DNA from: Bacillota bacterium
GTDB taxonomy: Bacteria > Bacillota > DTU030 > DUMP01
Reading direction: 5' to 3'
Assembly: GCA_012735455.1 (NCBI GenBank)
Contig: JAAYHG010000187.1
Location: forward strand, 1-9,578
DNA: 9,578 bases
Made by a program: the position numbers and the translations under genes. Positions within the stretch are counted from its first letter, which is position 1; each line of letters starts with the position of its first letter. Of this stretch, positions 1 through 4,932 are shown in pieces. The notes beneath the pieces were generated by a model. The model was not told where the DNA came from. It made no database searches and saw nothing but the letters and a program-made list of their open reading frames with translations.

Positions 1-344
1 AACTTGGTGGGCCTAGAGCTCCCCAACTACCAGTTCTAGACCTAGCGGAGCTGGCCGCTGCTTGGATGCGAGTTGCTCCACTTTGTGTGCCCCCAAAGCC
101 TGTGGCTATTATCCCGGAGACACCGACGGTGGAAGAAGAGCTGGAGCGTCTCTCGGGCACGCTGCGAAGGGTAACAGCCCTGGAATTCAGTCGGTATCTA
201 GGTAATAAGAGCAACCTGGCTCGGATGGCAGCCGCCTTCCTGGCGCTCTTGGAGCTGTGGCACCGAGAACAGGTTACTGTGTGGCAGCGCGCCTTGTTCG
301 ACGAGATCATCATTGCCTGGCGGGAGGAGAAACCGTGCGGTTAG
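1..344 (+). CDS. scpA: Segregation and condensation protein A, C-terminal part (5' end outside window)
   Basis: This is the 3' part of scpA; the first complete in-frame codon is at base 3 and 113 residues are visible. ScpA is the kleisin of the Smc-ScpAB condensin, which organises and segregates the chromosome. The visible part contains the acidic linker TVEEELERL and the C-terminal winged-helix segment, with the family signature AAFLALLELW followed by VTVWQRALFDEI. In ScpA this winged helix binds the Smc head, while the middle of the kleisin binds ScpB. The frame is open to the window edge, so the true start lies upstream. The stop codon at 342-344 lies inside the start of scpB, a 10-base overlap typical of a translationally coupled scpAB pair. 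The identification rests on this C-terminal signature and on the adjacent scpB. Confidence 0.93.
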   Translation, partial: LGGPRAPQLPVLDLAELAAAWMRVAPLCVPPKPVAIIPETPTVEEELERLSGTLRRVTALEFSRYLGNKSNLARMAAAFLALLELWHREQVTVWQRALFDEIIIAWREEKPCG

Positions 345-880
345 AGTCAGTAACTTCCTTAATCGAAGCATTGCTCTTTGCAGCCGGCCGCCCTGTCTCG
401 TTAGCAGAATTAGCTGCGGCTGCTGATCTCTCCCGGGAGGATACCCAGTTGGCAGTGGAGGAACTGAGGCAAAGCTTGGCTCGGGAGGAACGTGGATTGG
501 TGTTACGGGAGGTAGCAGGGGGAGTACAGCTCTTTGCCCGTCCCGAGTTCCATCCCTATATTCGCCGGTTGCTACAACCGGTGGATAAACCGCGGCTTTC
601 ACAACCAGCTTTGGAGACTCTGGCCATTATTGCCTACCGTCAGCCCATCACGCGCCAGGAGATCGAAGCGGTGCGAGGTGTGCGGGTGGACCAGGTGCTT
701 TTTACCCTGGAAGAACGTGGCCTTATCACCGAAGTGGGACGAAAGGAAGCTCCTGGCCGTCCTATTCTCTTTGGAACAACACAAACCTTCCTGCGTTTGC
801 TTGGCCTGAAAAGCCTCGACGAATTACCTTCCTTCGAGGCAAAAGTAACAGCAAAAGAAGAACAAAGCCCGGATCACTAG
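335..880 (+). CDS. scpB: Segregation and condensation protein B
   Basis: A 181-residue ScpB, the usual family length. It dimerises and binds ScpA as part of the Smc-ScpAB condensin. The N-terminus (about residues 5-30, IEALLFAAGRPVSLAELA) begins the first winged helix. The hallmark of the second winged helix is at about residues 88-116 and includes ETLAIIAYRQPITR, EIEAVRGV and a later GRPILFGTT. The GTG at 335 is chosen because GGGAGGAG at 322-329 lies five bases upstream and the protein then starts right at the conserved domain. An open frame reaching back to 257 would add 26 residues unlike the family, inside scpA. The last few codons after residue 165 are charged and variable. The left arm of the downstream terminator lies in these final codons. 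Expected to be co-transcribed with scpA. Confidence 0.95.
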   Translation: MRLESVTSLIEALLFAAGRPVSLAELAAAADLSREDTQLAVEELRQSLAREERGLVLREVAGGVQLFARPEFHPYIRRLLQPVDKPRLSQPALETLAIIAYRQPITRQEIEAVRGVRVDQVLFTLEERGLITEVGRKEAPGRPILFGTTQTFLRLLGLKSLDELPSFEAKVTAKEEQSPDH

Positions 881-902
881 CGTGTAAGGTCCGGGCTTTT
901 TG
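864..902 (+). terminator. Rho-independent terminator of scpAB, overlapping the scpB 3' end
   Basis: Perfect inverted repeat: AAAGCCCGGA at 864-873 pairs with TCCGGGCTTT at 890-899, giving a 10-bp stem with a 16-base loop. It runs directly into a short T tract (897-901). The scpB stop codon (878-880) lies in the loop, so the left arm is coding sequence. It separates the scpAB unit from the following sporulation operon. Confidence 0.88.
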
Positions 903-930
903 TATGTTCTGGTGTAACAGGGAAAAACTA
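901..930 (+). promoter_or_regulatory. Candidate forespore sigma-F promoter for DUF2953-gerW
   Basis: TGTATG at 901-906, 14 bases of spacer, then GGAAAAACTA at 921-930. Against the B. subtilis sigma-F consensus as I remember it (wGyATA, N14-16, GGhrAnAHTx), the -10 box matches at every position and the -35 box at five of six. The predicted start of transcription, near 937, is about 20 bases before the GTG of the DUF2953 gene. The site sits immediately after the scpB terminator, where a promoter is needed. The B. subtilis counterpart ytfI-ytfJ is, to my knowledge, under sigma-F control, which agrees. The match is by eye, with no statistical scan. Confidence 0.6.
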
Positions 931-956
931 GGGGAAATGCCAGGGAGTGAGGCAGA

Positions 957-1583
957 GTGGTTTACACGTTGCTCATTCTTGTACCGGTCATTATCTTTTT
1001 TGCTCTGCTGACCTCCAGTGCCTGGGTTGAGGCTTGTTTTTTAAGCCCGTCCCAGCCCGCGCTCAGGTTACGCTTTGGCCTGAACTGGGGCTGGAAGGAG
1101 CGGCGCCTTGTCTGGCTAACAGTGTGGCGTTTCTCCTCTGACACGTCTTCGCCGTCTACCACAGAAGAGCGGAAAAAGGCTACCAAGAAAGGGGGTTTTA
1201 AGCTCCCGCTTTCGCTGCGGACTTTGCTCAGCTTGTTATTGAAGTTGCTATCAGGGGTTCGTTTGAACTTAACCGGGCGCATCCGGTTCAGTACAGGTGA
1301 TCCGGCCAGCACGGGTTTGGCTGCAGGTGCTGCGTGGTCTTTTGTTGGACTAGGACAGAGTTTTATCCGGACTTTTTGTCGGGGTGATAGAATTAAGATA
1401 GAGCTTGTACCGGAGTTTGAGGAACCCTTATTTGAGGCGGACATCCGGTGCATAGTGTCCGTGCCAGTGGCTCATATTATTAGTGTTGGTGCGCAAGTGG
1501 TTACATATCTAAGAAAAGAACAGGTGGTTAAGAAGAAACGAGGGGGCAAGAAACGGTGGCAGAACATCCCATTCAGGGCTTAA
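957..1583 (+). CDS. DUF2953 membrane-anchored sporulation-associated protein (YtfI-like)
   Basis: A 208-residue protein with a hydrophobic N-terminal segment at about residues 2-22 (LLILVPVIIFFALL), likely one transmembrane anchor. A soluble domain follows. The segment FSTGDPASTG at about 111-120 is the most recognisable DUF2953 signature. A basic linker (ERKKATKKGG, about 71-80) and a very basic C-terminal tail flank the domain. Function is not established; in Bacillus the family member YtfI is encoded next to YtfJ/GerW, as here. The GTG at 957 is preceded by GGGAG at 943-947 with nine bases of spacing, and by a sigma-F-like promoter, which suggests forespore expression. The gene overlaps gerW by 28 bases, so the two are probably translated together. 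Assignment rests on the signature and on synteny. Confidence 0.78.
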   Translation: MVYTLLILVPVIIFFALLTSSAWVEACFLSPSQPALRLRFGLNWGWKERRLVWLTVWRFSSDTSSPSTTEERKKATKKGGFKLPLSLRTLLSLLLKLLSGVRLNLTGRIRFSTGDPASTGLAAGAAWSFVGLGQSFIRTFCRGDRIKIELVPEFEEPLFEADIRCIVSVPVAHIISVGAQVVTYLRKEQVVKKKRGGKKRWQNIPFRA

Positions 1584-2053
1584 TGAAGACAGCCATGGAG
1601 AGCATTAAAGACATGGTAGATGTAAACACCGTGGTCGGTGACCCAGTGGAGACGCCTGACGGGAGTGTTATCATTCCTGTCTCCCGTGTTTCGCTTGGTT
1701 TTGGTGCCGGAGGCGGCGAGTACGAAGCCAGGAACGCAGGTGGAAGTGGCGAGAACGGCGCACTCCCATTTGGTGGCGGTAGTGGTGCGGGTGTTAGTGT
1801 ACAACCGGTAGCCTTCTTGGTAGTAGGTGGTGGTCAGGTGCGCCTGCTACCTGTAGATGGGCGTGCTCTTTATGACCGGGTGATTGACTTGGCACCACAG
1901 GTTTTGGAACAGCTGGAGTCCATCATAAGCAAAATGGGCGGGAACAAGAAAGGCCCTGCCGGGAGGAGTACCCGGGATGAGGGTCTAGAGTCGCGCTCCC
2001 GTCGTCGCAACGATGATGCTCCGCCCGAGTATGATCCGCAAGGAAGAGGCTAG
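1556..2053 (+). CDS. gerW: Spore protein GerW/YtfJ
   Basis: A 165-residue GerW (YtfJ) family protein. The N-terminus HPIQGLMKTAMESIKDMVDVNTVVGDP is split by the family landmarks MKTAMESIKDM, VVGDP and GSVIIPVSRVSLGF. A glycine-rich stretch follows at about residues 47-80 (FGAGGGEY and GGGSGAG), then VSVQPVAFLVV and a final helix. In B. subtilis YtfJ is required for germination responses that act through the GerA receptor (GerW). The GTG at 1556 follows AGGGGG at 1541-1546 by nine bases and lies within the DUF2953 gene in another frame. The last roughly 35 residues, after the helix ending at SIISKM, are a charged, arginine-rich, low-complexity tail that is longer than I expect for the family. 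A terminator follows 14 bases after the stop. Confidence 0.9.
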   Translation: MAEHPIQGLMKTAMESIKDMVDVNTVVGDPVETPDGSVIIPVSRVSLGFGAGGGEYEARNAGGSGENGALPFGGGSGAGVSVQPVAFLVVGGGQVRLLPVDGRALYDRVIDLAPQVLEQLESIISKMGGNKKGPAGRSTRDEGLESRSRRRNDDAPPEYDPQGRG

Positions 2054-2066
2054 AAGCATTCCTACT

Positions 2067-2092
2067 AAGGAGGCCAAGCAGGCCTCCTTTTT
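2067..2092 (+). terminator. Rho-independent terminator after gerW
   Basis: AAGGAGGCC at 2067-2075 pairs with GGCCTCCTT at 2081-2089 across the five-base loop AAGCA, followed by a run of five T residues (2088-2092). This is a compact, strong hairpin with a U tract. It ends the DUF2953-gerW unit, so spmA needs its own promoter or read-through. In 2093-2150, TATCAT at 2112-2117 resembles a -10 box, but no convincing -35 was found. Confidence 0.9.
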
Positions 2093-2150
2093 GGTCTGCT
2101 GGCGCGGAGTTTATCATAGCCATGAATAGAAACCCGGAGGGGGGAGAAAT

Positions 2151-2735
2151 GTGATTGATACCATCTGGCTGTGTTTCTTTCTGGGTGGAATCATCATGGC
2201 GCTGGCCAGTGGAGAACCGCAGGTAATCACTCTGGTGATAATGGAAGGCTCAGACCAAGCCGTTAGACTCGCGATTGGACTTATCGGTGGGATGACCTTT
2301 TGGCTTGGTATCATGCGTGTAGCCGAGGAGGCAGGGCTAGTGCGTCTGATGGCACAAGCCCTTTCACCTTTATTTCACTTCCTTTTTCCCAGCATACCCA
2401 AGGGAGATCCGGCTGAAGGAGCAATTCTAATGAACATCTCGGCCAACATATTGGGACTTGGTAATGCCGCCACGCCTTTGGGCCTCAAGGCCATGCAGCG
2501 GCTCCAGGAGCTTAACCCGCACCCAGAAGAGGCGACGCCGGCCATGTGCACTTTTTTGGCTCTTAACACTTGCTGTGTAACGCTAGTTCCAACCGCGGTG
2601 TTGGCGGCTAGGACGGCGGCTGGCTCGCTTCAGCCTGCAGCAATTGTCGCCCCGACATTTTTGGCGACGCTAGCTGCTACATTGGTGGCGATTGTTGCTG
2701 ACCGCATACTCCGCTTCTTTTATATCCGGGAGTGA
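2151..2735 (+). CDS. spmA: Spore maturation protein A
   Basis: A 194-residue integral membrane protein, close to the length of B. subtilis SpmA. It carries the nucleoside-recognition (Gate) domain signature at about residues 96-114: SANILGLGNAATPLGLKAM. Several hydrophobic segments are visible at about 5-20, 40-55, 137-152 and 165-185. SpmA and SpmB together are needed for normal dehydration of the spore core and hence heat resistance; the transported molecule, if any, is unknown. The GTG at 2151 follows the G-rich Shine-Dalgarno GGAGGGGGGAG at 2136-2146. The gene ends at 2735, ten bases before spmB, so the two form one unit. No clear sigma-E promoter could be found in the 60 bases before the gene, although the family is mother-cell expressed in Bacillus. 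Confidence 0.95.
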   Translation: MIDTIWLCFFLGGIIMALASGEPQVITLVIMEGSDQAVRLAIGLIGGMTFWLGIMRVAEEAGLVRLMAQALSPLFHFLFPSIPKGDPAEGAILMNISANILGLGNAATPLGLKAMQRLQELNPHPEEATPAMCTFLALNTCCVTLVPTAVLAARTAAGSLQPAAIVAPTFLATLAATLVAIVADRILRFFYIRE

Positions 2736-2745
2736 GGGTGAGGGC

Positions 2746-3279
2746 ATGGTATCATACATTCTTTGGCTAAGCGATGCGGTGGTGCCCCTGTTCCTCCTAT
2801 TGATCCTTGTTGTGGCCTGGCGCCGCAGAGTACGCGTATACGAGGTTTTCCTCGCTGGTGCGAAGGAAGGATTCGAGCTTGGGGTGCGTTTGATCCCGTA
2901 TCTGGTGGGCATGCTGGCGGCCATCGGTGTGTTCCGCGCTTCTGGTTTACTGGATCTCATACTTAGCCCTTTGCAGGGACCACTTGCGGCACTGGGAATG
3001 CCGGGGGAACTTTTGCCCCTGGCCTTGACCCGGCCGCTTTCAGGGAGCGCGTCCTTTGCCCTGATGGCGGATGCACTCCAGAGCTACGGGCCGGATTCTT
3101 TTCTCGGCCTGGCTGCCTCTACCATGCAGGGTGCAACCGATACCACGTTCTATATCCTGACAGTTTACTTTGGCTCCGTTGGCATAAAAAGAATGCGTTA
3201 TGCACTCCTAGCAGGTTTGGCAGCAGACGTAGCGGGGATAGGCATGGCTGTACTACTAGCCCGCCTGCTTTGGGGCTAG
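2746..3279 (+). CDS. spmB: Spore maturation protein B
   Basis: A 177-residue membrane protein matching SpmB in length (about 178 in B. subtilis) and in its Gate-domain motifs: RPLSGSAS at about 96-103, then STMQGATDTTFYIL at about 125-138 and VYFGSVGIKRMRYA. Hydrophobic segments lie at about 5-24, 48-66, 85-95, 133-145 and 153-175. It acts with SpmA in spore core dehydration. The ATG at 2746 is chosen over an upstream in-frame start at 2692 for two reasons: GAGGG at 2734-2738 sits seven bases before it, and the upstream start would lie deep in spmA and add 18 residues foreign to the family. The unit appears to end here. A weak hairpin between it and the convergent minus-strand gene has no T tract. 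Confidence 0.95.
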   Translation: MVSYILWLSDAVVPLFLLLILVVAWRRRVRVYEVFLAGAKEGFELGVRLIPYLVGMLAAIGVFRASGLLDLILSPLQGPLAALGMPGELLPLALTRPLSGSASFALMADALQSYGPDSFLGLAASTMQGATDTTFYILTVYFGSVGIKRMRYALLAGLAADVAGIGMAVLLARLLWG

Positions 3280-3334
3280 TGACTTCTGTTTCAGAGTTTG
3301 TAGCAGATGTAGCGGAGTCCTTTTCGTAAAGGTA

Positions 3335-3802
3335 CTAAGTGTCTACGTGGTTCTCTCTTAGCAGTGATGATAGGTCCAAGACGAACTTGCCATTACCACT
3401 GTGGTCGATGGCTGTCTCCCGCAAAGGAACTTGTTCTTGCCTGTCACTGGTAATCAAGTTGAGGACAAAATCTTGGGCCAGGCGGGTCCGATCAAGATCA
3501 AGGGAACTGGCCAGATGAAGGAGCAGGTGGGAGTTCCCGTTTTGTGGGTGGGCAACCTCAACCAACTCGGATGGACCGGCCTGGTACGTGTCCTCCTTCT
3601 TTTGTTGATGGTTAAGAAAGATGCACTTGCGTCCTGTGGCAGCAACGCGGGAGTAGGGACTGAGCTGCACCGGGTACATGTACTCGTCCTTACCAAAAGA
3701 ATCAGGGATCACTTGGCAGCCGTTGCTAAACAAAAGCTCAAAATAGGTTGGATTCGCCAGCGCCAGAGGCGCCAGAGCGATAAGTTCGACGCCAAGTTGC
3801 AA
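3335..3802 (-). CDS. Hypothetical protein on the minus strand, 155 residues, TTG start
   Basis: I do not recognise this protein. The start is a TTG (bases 3800-3802) placed six bases after a perfect Shine-Dalgarno, GGAGGTGA read on the minus strand (plus bases 3809-3816). That ribosome site, ordinary amino-acid composition and varied synonymous codons make it a better candidate than the overlapping plus-strand frame at 3401-3844, which is basic, low in quality and lacks a ribosome site. The N-terminus LIALAPLALA is mildly hydrophobic, but there is no basic residue before it, so it is not a convincing signal peptide. The rest alternates hydrophobic and polar residues, suggesting a beta-rich soluble domain, for example around FELLFSNGCQVIPDSF and DFVLNLITSD. 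Only two cysteines are present. It converges on spmB and diverges from the redox gene pair, and is the only minus-strand gene here. Setting and isolation hint at separate, possibly sporulation-timed expression. Confidence 0.7.
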   Translation of the reverse strand: MQLGVELIALAPLALANPTYFELLFSNGCQVIPDSFGKDEYMYPVQLSPYSRVAATGRKCIFLNHQQKKEDTYQAGPSELVEVAHPQNGNSHLLLHLASSLDLDRTRLAQDFVLNLITSDRQEQVPLRETAIDHSGNGKFVLDLSSLLRENHVDT

Positions 3803-3808
3803 AGGGTG

Positions 3809-3816
3809 TCACCTCC
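3809..3816 (-). promoter_or_regulatory. Shine-Dalgarno that fixes the TTG start of the minus-strand gene
   Basis: On the minus strand these bases read GGAGGTGA, fully complementary to the 16S rRNA 3' end, six bases before the TTG at 3802-3800. This is the main evidence that the minus-strand frame is translated. Confidence 0.8.
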
Positions 3817-3956
3817 ACTTTTGAGATGCAGATCTTTGGTATAGTATTCTGTGCCCTCTGAGGATGTGCCCCAGGCACCATCTCCACCTCTCCTTCATAG
3901 CCTAAATGAGGCCGACGGATAATGCAGACGGTGATTGTTTCTGTCTGTGTGGCGTG
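3817..3956. other. Divergent intergenic region between the minus-strand gene and the redox pair
   Basis: About 140 non-coding bases from which the two divergent genes must be expressed. On the minus strand AATACTA (plus 3843-3849) resembles the -10 element of a sigma-G promoter, CATnHTA, but the upstream -35 is poor. On the plus strand GATAAT (3918-3923) resembles a sigma-A -10 without a recognisable -35. An imperfect hairpin lies at 3863-3882 (GTGCC, loop CCA, GGCAC, plus a bulged extension). None of these is strong enough to call a site. There is no T tract, T-box or recognisable riboswitch fold. Confidence 0.35.
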
Positions 3957-3962
3957 AGGAGG
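3957..3962 (+). promoter_or_regulatory. Shine-Dalgarno that decides the start of the PyrK-like gene
   Basis: AGGAGG lies seven bases before the GTG at 3970 but only one base before the in-frame GTG at 3964. The spacing favours 3970 as the start. Confidence 0.7.
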
Positions 3963-3969
3963 GGTGGAG

Positions 3970-4932
3970 GTGCAAGGTGCAGTCCAGTGGTCGCTTGCTT
4001 GCGTGGACGCCGGCAGTGAGTTTTGTCCTTGTTACTTGGGTATGACCGGTGAGTGTCTGGTTTGCTCACTATTAAGGGGCGAGGATTTCTGTTCCTGTTC
4101 CTGGAGTGGCAGCTGCAGTTACCTAAACCAGCGCTGGTCGCGGGGCAGGATCAAAGAGCGCAGAAAAGAAGAAGTGGAGGTGGAAAAAGAAGAACTGACC
4201 CCGGGACTGATCAGTTTTCGCTTGCGATTGGAGCAAGAGTTGGTGCGCGAACTGAACAATCCTGGGTCTTTCTTATTCTTGCGACCAGTTGGCGTGCCCG
4301 AGGCTGCTGCGCTACCAGTGAGTGTGGTGGACACAGAGGGCCGCGAGGTCTGGCTGGTAGTGGTACTGGCAGGCCCCAAGACACGCTTGTTAAGCGAGAC
4401 CGATGGGAAGCTGGTGGTACACGGTCCGTACTATAATGGTGTCTTGGGTTTAGCTACCCTGAAATCTGCCCGGGCTGGCACAGCAGTCATTGTGGCCGGT
4501 GGGGTGGGGCAATCCACGGCGGTACTCGTAGCTCGTCAGTTGATCCGTGGTGGCAACCGGGTTAAGGCTTGCCTGGCGCCTGGCAGTGCCGGCCGGATTT
4601 ATGTAGCGGAGAAGCTGCGTGGTCTAGGGGTAGAGGTCACTGAAGTCAAGAGCATGAGGACTGAAGGGTTGCCGTTTCTTGCCCAGTGGCTAAAAGAAAA
4701 ACCCCTTGTCGTGTTCAGCGGTGGGCCAGATTCCCTTCACCGAGCAGTAATGGAGCTGGTGCGCAAAGAGGATGGCGATACAGAGCTAGGCTGCTCCCAG
4801 AATTCGGTTATCTGTTGTGGCGACGGACTTTGTGGCAGCTGTGTAGATTTCCTGGCTGATGGTCGACGCGTGCCCAAGTGTAAGGCACAGTACCGGATTG
4901 CAAAAGGGGGTAGCCATGGGTGGTTAAAATAG
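3970..4932 (+). CDS. PyrK-like NAD(P)H/FAD/2Fe-2S electron-transfer protein with extra Cys-rich N-terminus
   Basis: A 320-residue protein whose residues about 75-310 follow the PyrK/ferredoxin-reductase layout. A beta-barrel FAD-binding part includes ELTPGLISFRL and LPVSVVD (about 115-121). A nucleotide-binding part has VIVAGGVG at 173-180. A C-terminal 2Fe-2S site is formed by C283, C288, C291 and C304 (C-x4-C-x2-C-x12-C), as in dihydroorotate dehydrogenase electron-transfer subunits. Unlike ordinary PyrK, it has about 55 extra N-terminal residues with eight cysteines at 11, 19, 21, 29, 32, 41, 43 and 49, then a charged linker (about 57-75). These could hold an additional Fe-S cluster or zinc. 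GTG 3970 is chosen from the AGGAGG spacing; GTG 3964 would add two residues. It overlaps the next flavoprotein gene by 13 bases. No pyrD or other pyrimidine gene is nearby, so a role in pyrimidine synthesis is unlikely. The natural electron acceptor is probably the partner protein. Confidence 0.8.
   Translation: MQGAVQWSLACVDAGSEFCPCYLGMTGECLVCSLLRGEDFCSCSWSGSCSYLNQRWSRGRIKERRKEEVEVEKEELTPGLISFRLRLEQELVRELNNPGSFLFLRPVGVPEAAALPVSVVDTEGREVWLVVVLAGPKTRLLSETDGKLVVHGPYYNGVLGLATLKSARAGTAVIVAGGVGQSTAVLVARQLIRGGNRVKACLAPGSAGRIYVAEKLRGLGVEVTEVKSMRTEGLPFLAQWLKEKPLVVFSGGPDSLHRAVMELVRKEDGDTELGCSQNSVICCGDGLCGSCVDFLADGRRVPKCKAQYRIAKGGSHGWLK

Noticed and set aside
2093..2150. Sigma-E promoter for spmAB
   Set aside because: CATAGCCA and CATGAATA match the sigma-E -10 at about half of the positions at best, and no -35 element is at the right distance.
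3316..3336. Hairpin between spmB and the convergent minus-strand gene
   Set aside because: CCTTT/AAAGG with a four-base loop and a bulged extension is weak, and there is no T tract on either strand. It may contribute to termination but cannot be called.
3401..3844. Plus-strand open frame of 147 codons opposite the minus-strand gene
   Set aside because: It has no ribosome site, a basic and low-quality composition, and the opposite strand has a perfect Shine-Dalgarno with normal codon use. Only one of the two is likely to be real.
3810..3972. Inverted repeat CACCTCCAC (3810-3818) and GTGGAGGTG (3964-3972), possible divergent operator
   Set aside because: The left copy is the Shine-Dalgarno of the minus-strand gene and the right copy lies at the start of the plus-strand gene, so the symmetry is explained by two divergent translation starts rather than a protein-binding site.
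3970..4932. PyrK of pyrimidine biosynthesis
   Set aside because: The fold matches, but no pyrD, pyrF or carB is near, the protein has an extra cysteine-rich N-terminus, and it is coupled to a different flavoprotein. The symbol pyrK was therefore not used.
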